From contig VZSF01003896.1 in NCBI GenBank assembly GCA_013398295.1, positions 248,001 to 312,000 of the forward strand: a DNA stretch of 64,000 nt, written 5' to 3'. The DNA comes from Chionis minor. Its lineage: Eukaryota > Chordata > Aves > Charadriiformes > Chionididae. Below are positions 33,928-45,756 of this stretch, in pieces. The position numbers and the translations under genes were made by a program. Under the pieces are notes generated by a model. The model had not been told where the DNA came from. It ran no database searches and saw only the letters and a list, made by a program, of their open reading frames with translations. Positions within the stretch are counted from its first letter, which is position 1. Each line of letters starts with the position of its first letter.

Positions 33928-34536
33928 NNNNNNNNNNNNNNNNNNNNNNNNNNNNNNNNNNNNNNNNNNNNNNNNNNNNNNNNNNNNNNNNNNNNNNNNN
34001 NNNNNNNNNNNNNNNNNNNNNNNNNNNNNNNNNNNNNNNNNNNNNNNNNNNNNNNNNNNNNNNNNNNNNNNNNNNNNNNNNNNNNNNNNNNNNNNNNNNN
34101 NNNNNNNNNNNNNNNNNNNNNNNNNNNNNNNNNNNNNNNNNNNNNNNNNNNNNNNNNNNNNNNNNNNNNNNNNNNNNNNNNNNNNNNNNNNNNNNNNNNN
34201 NNNNNNNNNNNNNNNNNNNNNNNNNNNNNNNNNNNNNNNNNNNNNNNNNNNNNNNNNNNNNNNNNNNNNNNNNNNNNNNNNNNNNNNNNNNNNNNNNNNN
34301 NNNNNNNNNNNNNNNNNNNNNNNNNNNNNNNNNNNNNNNNNNNNNNNNNNNNNNNNNNNNNNNNNNNNNNNNNNNNNNNNNNNNNNNNNNNNNNNNNNNN
34401 NNNNNNNNNNNNNNNNNNNNNNNNNNNNNNNNNNNNNNNNNNNNNNNNNNNNNNNNNNNNNNNNNNNNNNNNNNNNNNNNNNNNNNNNNNNNNNNNNNNN
34501 NNNNNNNNNNNNNNNNNNNNNNNNNNNNNNNNNNNN
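33928..34536. other. Assembly gap (609 N)
   Basis: A run of 609 unknown bases. The right flank (34537-34622) is an extreme AT-rich, TATATA-type sequence, which suggests that the gap covers a simple-repeat or AT-rich region that sequenced poorly. Open frames reported across it are artefacts. Confidence 0.99.
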
Positions 34537-34622
34537 GAATTTCTTTATATATAAAAAATTAGATGTATAATTAATATATATATTTACATATACAAATAAT
34601 ATATAATTATAATATATATAAT
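34537..34622. repeat. AT-rich TATA-type repeat beside the gap
   Basis: Over 85 bases almost entirely A and T with repeated ATATATAAT words. It is probably the visible edge of a longer AT microsatellite inside the gap. Confidence 0.85.
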
Positions 34623-37600
34623 CTCTATACACTTTATTGTCCAGAGGGAGGGGTGCCTGGGAGAGCCAATGATAAGGAAAAGAAATCTTTGCTAACAACC
34701 ATATTGGAATTACATAAAGCAGTGTGTTTATGAACGTGGCAGTGAGAGCACTGAGTACAAATAATTCAGCAATAAATTTCTGTGTTTAATTATAGACAGA
34801 TTCAGACCAGATTTTTTTCTTCCCAGGCATGCCTATCATGGGAGAGATAGCGCTATACTGGCTTTAAAAAAAAAAAAAAAGTAAGAAAAGTTTCTCATGC
34901 ATTTTTGCTGAATTAGTGACTGAACAATGCTTTAATACACCAGACCTCTCTCTGAGTAAGAAATATTGCAATAAGTTATAAACTTAGCTCAGCCCTGAAT
35001 TATGCATTGTGTATTCAGGCTATACTAGACCTATAGTATGTTTATCTGTTGACTTCCACTAAGATTTAGGGTCTATTTTGACTTAATAACTTGCTTTATT
35101 TTGTTTGACATGTATTTTATGTCTTCCATGTGCATGGATACATAAGATACACAATCGTGGGTGAGGGTCTTGAGAGAAAGTGCAGCGCTATAGGTACTAA
35201 TAATAGGGGTTGTAACATAAAAAATAACACATCCCTGTTTTTTTCTGGTGTCTTACCACTCCCTAACTGGTCTAGAAGCCTTAATAAATGGTAAGAAGCA
35301 GAAACTGAAGAAGTTATCTCATTGTGCTTTTATTATATTTTACTTGGCAAGGCCAAAACATTAAAAAAAAATAAATCACCATATCCTGTTGACACGCAAC
35401 TATCATGTTCTGTGCAGAAAATCATGTTATGAAGTGTATGCTGATTGGCATCCTATATTACACCTCAGTTTGTGTTTCTAGTATTAAAAATGAGATTAGT
35501 GAACGCGTCTGTGCAGCACGTGAGGAGCTCTTCAGTTTAGATCAGTTTAAATTGCTCTTACTTGATTTTAGAGACTGTAAGAATATGATTTACAAAGCAA
35601 AAGGTTTTCAGCAGTTTGATATTTACTGTTAAATAGAGAAAGGTTAAAGCTAAAATAACCTACTGTGTCTCTAAATTCTTTTTGGCTTCTACATTCTGTG
35701 TCTTTTAGCTTTCCACATTGGGCGTCCTTTTACTTTCTGGTTTATAAAGGAAGTCAAGGGCAAAGTAAGGTTGTTATGGACCCCTCCTGTTTCAGTGCAC
35801 TGCTGAAGCTAGTTGTTGCTTTCTTGGAGATGTATATAAGAAGATTAAATAAAAAAGAAATAGGGACTTTTAGTGGAGGAGGTGCAATCCTCTGCGTTTA
35901 TCAAAGCTTTAAGTGAGGTGACAGGGCAATCCTTGCAGTTTTGTCAAAGCTGATAGAGGAGTAAACAAAAAGAAAGAAAATCCCACAAACAAACCCAAAC
36001 CAAGGAGGCGGTCTGTCCAAAGGCAACTTTCAATTCAGTGGAGTTCACAGAGAAAATTTGGAATCCTGTGTTGTCTTCCTTTGGTCCTGCCTTTCCGACG
36101 TGGTGTGCCGCTCCAGAAGTGCTGGCAAAAGCACTGTTCTGTGTGGGGAAGCTGATTTTAAAGAGTGAGAGTACACTTCGGCTGCTCAGTTTACTTGAAA
36201 ATCTGGCTCCTTGCCTGCCCTGCCGCACAGAGAAGCGACCCTCAACGGAGGGCTGTCTCTGTGAGCAGAGCGCTGCCTGGTTCCTGCCTGCAGAGCGTGT
36301 GGCTGTCAAAAGACAGAACCCGACAGCAGTGCAAGGCATTTGGGGACAATTGATAGGAGGTCAAGAGAATGCTCTAAAGTGAACATCAGAAATTATTTTG
36401 TCCCGTAGAATAAATTTCATTCTGTACAAAATGAGCCTTCTGCTATGGGGTAGAAACGTCCATATTTGCAACAAGGAAAGGTTGTGAGTAATAGGTTCTG
36501 TAGGTTGGTGTTTTTTCTGTTAAGGTGGATGGCATGATAATGAATAAATCAGACCAGTCTTCTGTGAAACTCTGGTGTATGCATACTGGTGTAGAAGAGG
36601 GATGCGAGTGATTTTTACGAATGCGAGCTCAATTTCAGTGGAAAATCATTAGAAAGGTTAGCAAGAGTGCAGTGTGAGAAACACTCGTAACCGAGGATGA
36701 TCCTCCTGTTCTATACAGCAGCGCGAGTTTGAATTCTAGGATATTTTAACTGCAGCCATATATCACTATCTGAAACAATTAACCTTGTCAGGGCTCGTTA
36801 GCGGGGCTGCAGCACTCTGCCCATGTAGCCACAGTCCCCCTGCTTCGGAGTCACTGAATTTGTGTTGGGTCCCAGCTGCACACAAGCCCTGAGCCAGCAA
36901 CGGGAAGCGAAATAGACTTCCCGGCCATTCTCGCCTTTGCCTGATCTTTCAACTGCACGGATCTTCATTTACAAACTTAATTTCACCTTTGTGTTACTCT
37001 GTTTATCATGTTGTCTGACACTGTCGTTTTTGAAAGGCTGGGGAAAAAGCATTTCTGGAGAACAAGCTTTTAAAACACTGAACTGTTTGTGGAGATTTTG
37101 CAATGGAAATATCATTTATCTTCCTGTGCAGTGATTTCAGGATCAAGCTGAGGGTGATCTTCCAGGCAATGTAATATGATTATTCTTTGCTTAGGAGCTA
37201 GACAATATATTCTTTTATAAATTATTATATATTGATGACTGAAAAGGAGAGCTTGACAAACTGCTGTAAAAATAACATTCCCCCTTGAGAAAGCTTGTTT
37301 GATAAAATTATGACCTTCTAGTACAAATTCAGTATTACGCTTTCTTAAAAAAAAAAAAAAAGGTTATATCCACTATCCATAGTTTTTGATCACTGGGAGA
37401 AAAATACCTGTAATCAAAATAAATCAGAATTGTTGAAAACAGAAACTCTTCCTACCCTGAAATTAAACCTATGGTTTTACGATTTCAGGATTTTGTCCAA
37501 TATTGTGTAATAGTTCACTTTTCATATACAAAATGAACTTTGAGCTTTCTCCAATGCAGAATATCAAGCTGTAGTCTATTGTGGTAATGAGTAAGACGCT

Positions 37601-38079
37601 TCTGAGTAAGACCTGTTGATTTTTCCTTTTACATTTTGAATACGGCTTATAAGTGATGAAACTATTTTGGGTATGCTAGAGTTTCTCTTTCTGAATTCTG
37701 ATTGTGAAGTATTTCTTATTTTTTTCTTTTCTGTGAAACCAGATTTAAATAGAATTATTTGCATATATTTCATTAACATTTGAGATTATATGTTTGCATG
37801 TCTATTTTCATAAAACTAGTTCATATTTTGAATATCTATAAATAAGGATTGTTGTAAGATGACTCGGGAAGGATAAAAGTGAGGATAAAAACCAGTCCAT
37901 GGATAACCAGTAGGTTAGCTTTTCAAAGGAGAGGAGCTGTCAAGCACACGCTGCAGACCAGAGTGGAGTGTTGCAGAACCCCTGGGTTTGTGTTGTCCGA
38001 AAGGTGCAGCACTGACACGTCTTTGATTTATTTGATTCTCCCTTTGTGTTGGGTCCCTCTGCAGAAGAAAGGACAGGGT
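34623..38079. other. Non-coding stretch
   Basis: AT-rich, with A15 runs at 34866-34880 and 37347-37361. A GC-richer part at 36030-36380 has overlapping open frames on both strands but no convincing splice pairs. No gene called. Confidence 0.4.
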
Positions 38080-38360
38080 TACATGGAGTTGTTCCGCAGG
38101 CGAGAGGGGATCGCTTTCTCATGGGGAAGAGCCGAGCGTGGATGGAGGAGAAGGCTGGGGGGGTTTGGTGAGGGGCAAAGGGGCACAGGGAGCAGCAGCT
38201 CCGCAGGTGGGGCAGAGGGTGCCGGCAGGGCACGGAGCTGCCGGCAGGGCACGGAGCCGCCCCCCGGCCTCGGAAAAGGGGAAAGACCCTTCTCAGGGAG
38301 CATGGGGGCCTGGCTGCATCCTGCACCGGCTCACAAAGCCTGGGCCTGTACGGGTACAGT
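38080..38360. other. GC-rich, CpG-containing block with G-runs and a 19-bp tandem duplication
   Basis: Strong G+C rise against AT-rich flanks. It holds a G-run series (GGGGGGG, GGGG, GGGG, GGG at 38157-38190; loops of 8, 4 and 4) and a near-exact 19-bp tandem duplication GCCGGCAGGGCACGGAGC(T/C) at 38221-38258. A pyrimidine-rich acceptor-like tract ends at 38063, but the following open frame is long in several frames simply because stops are rare in GC-rich DNA. It could be a small CpG island, a lncRNA promoter or a decayed GC-rich repeat. Confidence 0.5.
38221..38258. repeat. 19-bp tandem duplication, two copies
   Basis: GCCGGCAGGGCACGGAGCT is followed immediately by GCCGGCAGGGCACGGAGCC; a single base differs. 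This near-identity suggests a recent slip. Confidence 0.9.
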
Positions 38361-38606
38361 GCGCACGAAAGGGGAGATTTTCATCAGCAAACTTTGATCC
38401 CCAAAAATGGTACCTAGTTTATGAAGCCTTAAGATATCAATAATTGGGGTGCTGTCAGTTTCAGAAAAATAGGTTATGTCCACGGCACGTCATATTCTGT
38501 TGGCATAGTTGCATTGACACAATGCTTTGCCCGTTCAAACACATGTAACAATCGCTAGGAATTAATTTACTTGAATTTATTGAATAATGTACTCCTTTGG
38601 AAGATA

Positions 38607-38638
38607 TTTTTTTTTATATATATATAGAGAGAGAGAGG
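38607..38638. repeat. Compound microsatellite T-run, (TA)n, (GA)n
   Basis: T9 runs into six TA units and then into five or six GA units. A typical compound dinucleotide repeat, likely polymorphic. Confidence 0.95.
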
Positions 38639-40694
38639 TTTTCATGTTTGGGTTCCTGAATCCCAAATTGGTTTTTTAATTGAAATAAGACTGAAAGATT
38701 AAATTCATACAATTATTTTGATAAAATGTGGAAAAATAGGAGTTAATTTATATGGTATTTGAATTACTTTGTTAGCATGATAATGTTGTTGTACTTCGGA
38801 GCTCGAAGCTGGATGATACAAACTCATTTAAATGTATTATCTCATTTTTTTCTTTCTTATAGTTTCTGTTGGTCCAAACCAACTCTTTCTTCCCCCATTT
38901 TATTTTTATGTTATTGCAAATTTTCTTAGTACTTAATTTTACACTTTGCTTAAGAAATATTTGTAAGTAAATACTATTTTCTAAATTTTCAGTGCAACCA
39001 AACTATGGTCCATTCCTGCCAATGTATAATTATTGCTTAATTTCTATAATGCAAATATTTCCACTGAATTTTGTCAAGTACATATGTAACAACTGGCAGA
39101 GTCAAAGCTTATGGATGTTTCCAAATGAGAGATGTAAACATCGTTATTGGTACAGAAAATAATGCTTAATATGATTCTTAGAAGAACATCAAAATTCAGT
39201 GTCATTTTGTGGTACTAGTAGAGGAAGCTTTGAATTCTCTGTTGAAGATGATGTTGTAAAAGTTGAAAGTGCTAGGATACAACCTTTGCATCCATAGTTT
39301 TTTAAGAAGAAGGGCCTTTTGCTAGGTGAACAGAGACATTATTTATTCACGATATGCGTCTGCACAGTAAGGCATAATAAATCCACATAGAAAAGCAGCC
39401 ACAAAACAATTTTACTATTACGTTTGGTGTCCTGGGCCAGATTAATCCCTGGTTTTTTTCTGGTAGATCAGCAGAATGGCACTAGGGATTAATTTATCCC
39501 TTATAAAAACACCCATTCCTCAACTGTAAGTCCCAAACCCATCACCTTCTCTTGTATCAGAATATAGCCAAATGGGTATCTATGTATATACAAGCTGGTT
39601 TTACGCGTCTTTTGACAAAAGTTACCATAACATGCTGTTGTTCATTCTGTGTATGCCAGATGTTGCAAAAATCAAATGTGTAAGATAGAACTCTAAACAA
39701 TGAAGAACTTTCACATTGGGTATTTTTGCATCCCTTGAAATCCGGAGTGCCTTAAATTGCAATCAGCACTACTGTATAGGGGTTTGTGAAAGACAGATTT
39801 CCTAAATTCTTAAGTGAGACTAATTTTTTTTGCAGTTGTATAATGTGTTGTGTTAGGGTCTAGTATTTCCTCATACTTGCTCTAAAAGGAGGAGCAAGCA
39901 CTGACTTCTAATGGAAAGATGATGCCTACCAGGTAAAAGCTTCAGGTCTCTGAATCATAGCACCACATAAAAACACGAGAAAATTGCTATCCAAATTCTT
40001 AAGTTTACTCAGTCTCCTTGTGGAAATTTTTACTCAGGGTATTTTGGACTTAAGAGAAGGAATAAAGATGTATTTCTTTAGCTTAAAAACAAAAAAAAAA
40101 GCATAATATCTCTATTTGATATACATATATCACCCATTACTTTTACATCTAAGTGTCATGATAACACTGATGTACTTGACTCTCGCAACATGCCCTACGT
40201 GATTCCTCTGCTGTAGATTAGAAGTGACATAGAAAGAGACAGGCCAGGTTTAAATAATTGTGTATACATCTACGCAATTAAGCAGCAGACCAGTAGAATT
40301 TTCTAAAATGACTGGGTCAATGATGGAAAGCTCTTTCATGATGTATTCGAGATGTGTTATCAGCACAAGATTCCGGGATTCGTACCCTGGGCCGCCTGTC
40401 ACGAGCGAGCTCCATCACTAGGTGCAACAGAGAGATTCATGAATCTAGGTAGCCGCCTTTTCTTTCCTCTGACGTGGCAGTGTCCTCATTACTCAGAATT
40501 CTCAGGAATGTTTGGTGGAAAAGCTGAAGACAAGGCGTACCACTGTGGTGAAAGCCTGTGAGTTCCCAGCACCCCAGCTGGTGAACAGTTGAGATGCTAA
40601 TAGCAATTAATTCTGTTTGCCATAGATAGGCTATTCCTTACCAGGGTGTTTTCTTCAGAAAGTCCAGTGAGTTTCTAATTGTATCTTTACACTC
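38639..40694. other. Non-coding; possible 3' UTR of the minus-strand gene plus flank
   Basis: If the minus-strand model is right, its 3' UTR extends down from 40694. No AATAAA (TTTATT on this strand) lies in the first few hundred bases; the first clear one is at about 39345-39355, implying a UTR of over 1.3 kb or another signal. No other feature was seen. Confidence 0.3.
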
Positions 40695-40860
40695 TTAAAT
40701 GCCCTTTTCCTGATTTTCCTTGAAGTACTTTTTCCAGAGCGACCTGTAGAACGTAGGGCAGAGGCACTCCATCGCCTCGTGGCTGGGGGTGTAACTGCGC
40801 GACGGCGAGCGCTGGACGTGTTGGTACCGGCCCCGGCGCTGCTGGCCGTGAGAATGGGAA
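40695..40860 (-). CDS. Candidate terminal coding exon of the minus-strand gene model
   Basis: On the minus strand the acceptor CTTACTTGTTCCTCCCAACAG is followed by 54 codons to TAA (40697-40695). In the frame delivered by the segment at 41082-41166 the codons are strongly G/C-ending, although the region lies in AT-rich DNA. The reading is Arg/Ser/His-rich (GQQRRGRYQHVQRSPSRSY) and then HEAMECLCPTFYRSLWKKYF. The RS-like and basic character suggests a disordered basic tail, with a short aromatic C-terminal helix. All three frames are open because the block is CpG-rich, so frame choice rests on phase and codon bias. The family is not recognised. Confidence 0.4.
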
Positions 40861-41125
40861 CTGTTGGGAGGAACAAGTAAGGAGCCTGAGAGCAGGTAAA
40901 GAAATGAGAGCGTGTGACAGTCTTCAGTCCCTGTGTCCCCAGGCACGCAGGGGCTCTCCCTTGCTGTGCGTGTTGTGTTCACGTTCAGCTCTCCGCGGAG
41001 CCCTGTCCCGCCTGCAGTTAACGAGGATTCGTTCCCTCCGCTCCGCGTGCCGGGTCTGCGCCGCGAGAGGTGGGCAGTTACCTTCCTGCCTTCATCGTCT
41101 GCCTTCGCGTGGGCGTAATGCACTG
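40735..41125. promoter_or_regulatory. CpG-rich block (CpG-island-like)
   Basis: About 390 bases with many CpG dinucleotides (for example around 40795-40850 and 41030-41075) against AT-rich flanks. It overlaps two candidate minus-strand exons at the 3' end of that model. So it is either exonic GC enrichment or an intragenic or antisense CpG island; an acceptable plus-strand donor GAGCAG/GTAAAG is at 40896. Confidence 0.55.
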
Positions 41126-41166
41126 TCTGTTGGCAATAACCGTTTCCTTGATAGCCTGGATTTCTT
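41082..41166 (-). CDS. Candidate penultimate exon of the minus-strand gene model
   Basis: An 85-base segment lies between the acceptor TTCTTATGTCCTTGCCTACACATGCAG and the donor GGAAG/GTAACT (minus strand). In the frame entered with two bases it gives EIQAIKETVIANRQCITPTR followed by RQTMKAG, and leaves AG to make a Ser codon with the next segment. The first half looks like an amphipathic helix and the second like a basic, Thr-rich linker. Its entry phase (1) equals the exit phase of the segment at 55163-55250. Another frame is also open, and the third has a stop near its end. This is one of the better-bordered segments in the window. Confidence 0.4.
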
Positions 41167-43854
41167 CTGCATGTGTAGGCAAGGACATAAGAACATGGAA
41201 GAAATACAAACCTGTGACTTCTTATATAATTTTAAATTCTTCAAATGGCATTAACTTACACGGCAATGTCACAGATGAGAGACGTGATGAGTCCTCTGCG
41301 GAAGTGTTTTTATGATTGCAACATGGAGAGAGATATATGTTTATATATTTTTTTAATCTTCTGTGGTATCAATACAAGATTTTATTGAGGTATAGTAAGA
41401 GACTAATAATGAACCTGCATTTAGGTGTTACTTTGCACAGTATAATTTCAAGATACATATATAAAAGGTAGCTGAATGTTAGTGGAGAGTAGTCTGTTTC
41501 ATAGATAGCTTGAAGGAGTTTATTGAAATGCTAAGTACTTATCAGGCCAGTTAGATCCGTGTTCTAAAAGCTACGCACTGCACATGAATATTGGATGTTA
41601 CTTCCGTGAATGAAAATTTTTTCTTAATTTTATACCACAATTCTTTACTACTAAACATAACAGTGAGTAATTTATGAATAAATAAATAATAATGAGACAA
41701 TGAACTTTTGGAAAGTAAAGTTTTTCGTGAGAGGAAAATGCAGAATGAATGACAATCATAACGTAGATCTCTCATATTAAGACACAAACCCCTTGCTAGT
41801 ATTTAAGTGGGAGGAAATTAAGATAGAAAACAATTTTTTGGTTCGTTCACATACTTTTTTTTTTTTGTTTTCTGGCTGTGTTTTGCAAAGTTCAGCAGTC
41901 GAGCATGACTTACGAAACAGTAAAGTTCCCTTAGGGACACTTTGGGGATTAGAGACATACTGTAGTAGAAAATGTAAACATGATAGAGCAAAGAGCAAGG
42001 TCAAGCAAAGCGCTGTCTGTTAGCAGAAGATCTTAAAATTGATTCACTGCTTCTCCATAAATTCTTTCTGCAGAGAAATAATGATCTCTGACATATAGAC
42101 TGGATGATCATTCTTGCAGGAAGGTTTTGCATAAAGTACAGAAGAACAGAAAGATGACACTTCCGAATAATCGTCTGTGGTATTCCAGGCCAGAATTAAT
42201 GGCCAGTGAAAAGGCTTGTTAGACTTAGAAAGTATCAAGATGAAATGAGTTACTTTAACCTAAAGAAGTTTCTAAATTTGCTTGGATTATAGATTTACGT
42301 TGTGTTTTAAAGGAAGACATAAAGAGAAGCCCGGGTGAGGACTAGTGCGGCATAGTAGGTCTAAGGTAGCAATAAATCCCAAACTCCTTGTACTCGTGTT
42401 TTGGCCTCAACATCAAAAGTTACCATTTAGTTTTAATATAAAATTGGTTTGCTTTAGGTGTATTGATTTTTAGAGCAGCCAGGCGTCATCAGTGTCAAAT
42501 GTGTGTGTTTATCACCTCTTGCCAGTTATTACTGCCGTGACTTCATTTGGAACAATTCTCAGTCAGTGTCTCCCCGCGTTTGGGACACCAGCAGCGGGCC
42601 ACTCTCCTGTAGTGGCACGCAGGAGTGACTCTGGGTGCGTTCTCGTGGGGGTCTGAGCTAACATCCACTGTGGGAAAGGCAGACGTGCCGTGTGTGCCTC
42701 ATGGTGCTGAAGTTTGCCACTGAAAGCATGAAGGATTACAAATAACTTAATTTTCTAAAGTATCCTTTACTTAACATGCTACATCACTCCGTTTTTCAAG
42801 TCTGGTCTGTTTAAAAGTCTGGTAAGTTTCTTTGAAGACACCTTACCTTTGGGACTGTGTTTTCATGCTAAAAGCAATATGCACAAAGACTGTGTCTCAT
42901 AATGCCCTAGAGATATTATAATTACATTATTCCACTCTTGAATTTATTATGTTTATCCTGATGTCCCATATGTTACTCTTTCATATATGAAAACTGTCTC
43001 CCTGGTTTTTCTGGCTGCTTTTACTCTTCTTCTGCTCATCTTTGCTGTAATTTTTTAAATCTAGATAATTATAATTATTTTTTTTAAATGTTTATAATTA
43101 CAGATTTTCTAGTGTGAAAAAATACTGCAAACATCACCAGGTGGATTCAGACATAAATCTATCTTTTCCAATGATCTGCCAAGCCCTTTAAAACTTTGAA
43201 ATACCTGTTTTGTATGAATGAGTTAGAAGACAAACAGGTAATGTACTTTCTAGTCAAGGAACAGAATAGAGATATCAGAAGGCTAAAAATACGGATAGTG
43301 GCTCTTATCTGCAGATGAAATAAGATTCTGGGAAACACAAAAAATGTGACAGAATACTTGTGACCCTTTACCAGCTCCCACAACCACAAAGAGATGGGGA
43401 TCTAAGGGAGGGTCTTACAAGTAAGAATCTCACTGTTCCTGACCAGCAAAACCCTTCAGCACATGTTTAGCTGTAAGCGTTTGCTTATGAGAAAGCGTAT
43501 GATTACCTGCTGTAATGAAGAGGCGCAGAGCACTCTGTGGCTTTCAGGACTGGACCCTGTTAGTTGAGGAAAATCATCTTAAGGGATTCTGCAGGTCTGG
43601 AGCATAGTCACTAATGGTGACTGCAGGTTTTCGACTGGGTTTTTCTGCACCCTTGACTCGACCCATTACCGTAACTTCTTTCTGTTACCACTTGTACATG
43701 TGTGTATCAGTTTTAGAGTATTTCTCACTTTTCTTTCCTTATAAGTTGTGTCTTCAGTAATTTGAAAAATTTCAAATAGCAGATACAAAATTTCTTTTGC
43801 TAGTCGTAACTAAGTGGCACTATATGAAAAAATTAGAAAAACTAGGTTTGATTT

Positions 43855-43920
43855 TTTCTTGAGATTTTTTGTCTCTGGTTTTTTTGTGGTTTTTTGTGGG
43901 GGTTTTTTTGTTTGTTTTAA
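43855..43920 (+). repeat. T/G-rich low-complexity tract
   Basis: TTTTTTGTCTCTGGTTTTTTTGTGGTTTTTTGTGGGGGTTTTTTTG and so on. Same character as the tracts at 11195 and 20533. Confidence 0.85.
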
Positions 43921-44028
43921 AGGAAGGCCATGTCATTACAGGGGAGAACATCACATTTGGGGTGAACAGAGAACTGTATTTAATCAGTGTATTTCAAACG
44001 TATTACATAATGGAACAGTTCTCTTTCA

Positions 44029-44093
44029 GAATTTCTGGAACAGAGAAGTGATGGAAATTCTGGACAGTGAATGAAATTCTGGATAGAGAAATG
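44029..44093. repeat. Imperfect tandem repeat, about 19-25-bp unit, three copies
   Basis: AATTTCTGGAACAGAGAAGTG, AAATTCTGGACAGTGAATG and AAATTCTGGATAGAGAAATG follow one another. Unit length varies from 25 to 19 bases. Old local duplication. Confidence 0.75.
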
Positions 44094-45756
44094 ATTTTGG
44101 CAGCTTTGCTGCAAGTCATTACAGTGAAAAACCACTGACCGAAGCGCATTTCTGACATGCTGTCTGTGGCACATGCAGTAAGGGATTCTAGGGGAGAGCG
44201 CTGAACTGTTAAAACAGGACCATTTAGAATAATGAATGAAATGGGAGTATTTGAGAATCGTCTGAGATCAGTAAGATGGAACTTTTCTTTTGGATGATTT
44301 TGCGTTGCAGCTGAGCACGTCCTGGGCAATCATGGTTTCACTGTACAGCATTTCACCTTTGAAAAATTAAGTTTGGTTCATGCTGTCTTTGGGAAAGAAT
44401 TTTGAGAGCAGCAGGATATGTGGATGAAGACAAGGCCTGATGCTTTTTCCCTGGTGTCTCTGCCCTGTTTGTCTGAGCGAGGTACCAGTCTCAGCGGCTC
44501 TGAGCAAAGAGAATTTGATTCATTTTTACTGCTTGCTTAAGTAACGAGAGCGGGTGTCTCCTGAAGTCACTTTTGCTCTGTGCTTCGGACTCCTTCCCTT
44601 GTAAGTCATTCCATATGTTTATTGTATGTGTCAAATTGTTCAAACTGTTATTTCTAGATTGTTTTATTTAAGATTTATTTTTAAACTGGCAAATACAAAT
44701 TCAGTGAGCCTGCCCCTCTGTGGACCAGTGTTGACACCCTGTGGCTAACTAGATTAAATCACAGATGAGTATTTAATAGGGATATCCTATGGGACATCTC
44801 CCAGGCTTTATCTGCTGCTTGAATACAGTAGTCTCGTAGCTGAACTGTGTATTAACTGTGCGGCATGTTTCTGCTCTCATTTCCTCAAGGGCATATGTGA
44901 AAATAGCTCAATAATATATTGAATAACAACTGGATTTTATGGCTACTTTTCCTTATCCTGATTCAGTACCTTTTAACTACTTATATGCTAAAGTAAGAGC
45001 AGGTTGCCAAGTGTACAAAAGCATTCTGTGATATGTGGTGAAAGTGTCTTTTAAACAGTCATAAAATCAGTGCTCTCGATGAATAGAACATTCCAAACAT
45101 TCAGTTACAAAATCTTTAAATCTTTTTTATTGCTGTTGGTGACATAGCATTTCTCTGGAAATTTATTTTGTATCTTAATGTCTGTCTTTACATTAAGTGC
45201 AGTGCTTCAACCTTAAAACACAGCGGTAAATTCAAAGTAGGACCATTGAATGCAGAGACTTTAATTGTCTGGGAGAAAGGTGTACTTTAAGCACTGATAA
45301 GAGTATGGATTTTTAATAACATCCATTTGCCATTTGCTATAGATTTAGGACATCACGTGAAAGTATAATGTCTTGTTATTATTTTATTTTCATTATTTAG
45401 CTGGGTAGTGATGGCTTTAAAAAAATGCATCTACCACTCCAAGTACTTTTTTTATTATTCTTTAAGGAAACTCTCTAAGTGAAGCCTAAGGATAAAGAAA
45501 ACCTCAGAATAACTTCACCATTCAGGAAGTCAAAGACTGAATTTTTGCCAGTCCAGTTAGTGTGTTCATCGAATAGTCACGAATAGGAAATCACACCCTC
45601 TTCAGGCACTCAGATAAAGTGACGGTCCGTACCACGTAACCGCACGGACTGTTTCACGTCTAGTAGTGCGGGTTTTGCACAAGAGAACACTCCTTAACGC
45701 TCCCTCTTCTTCCCTCAGCCCTGCTCCTCCGTCTTCCCCCCGCCGTCGCGCACGCG

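Larger units (their letters stand above)
41167..45756. other. Non-coding stretch, putative intron of the minus-strand model
   Basis: Intron-like AT-rich DNA. It contains a T/G-rich tract (43855-43920), an imperfect short tandem repeat (44029-44093) and a 21-base segment with very good splice-like borders on the minus strand (42847-42867) whose phase does not suit the model. No interspersed repeat was recognised. Confidence 0.35.

Noticed and set aside
33899..34698. Long open frames of 200-257 codons spanning the N run
   Set aside because: They consist almost entirely of unknown residues from the gap; N codons cannot be stops, so the frames are artefacts.
35944..36382. Open frames of 114-131 codons on both strands
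   Set aside because: GC-richer DNA with few stops; no paired splice sites, no codon bias and no recognisable protein.
43507..43556. 50-base minus-strand segment between CTCAACTAACAG and CAGCAG/GTAATC
   Set aside because: Splice-like at both ends but its phase (1 in, 0 out) cannot be placed between the accepted segments.
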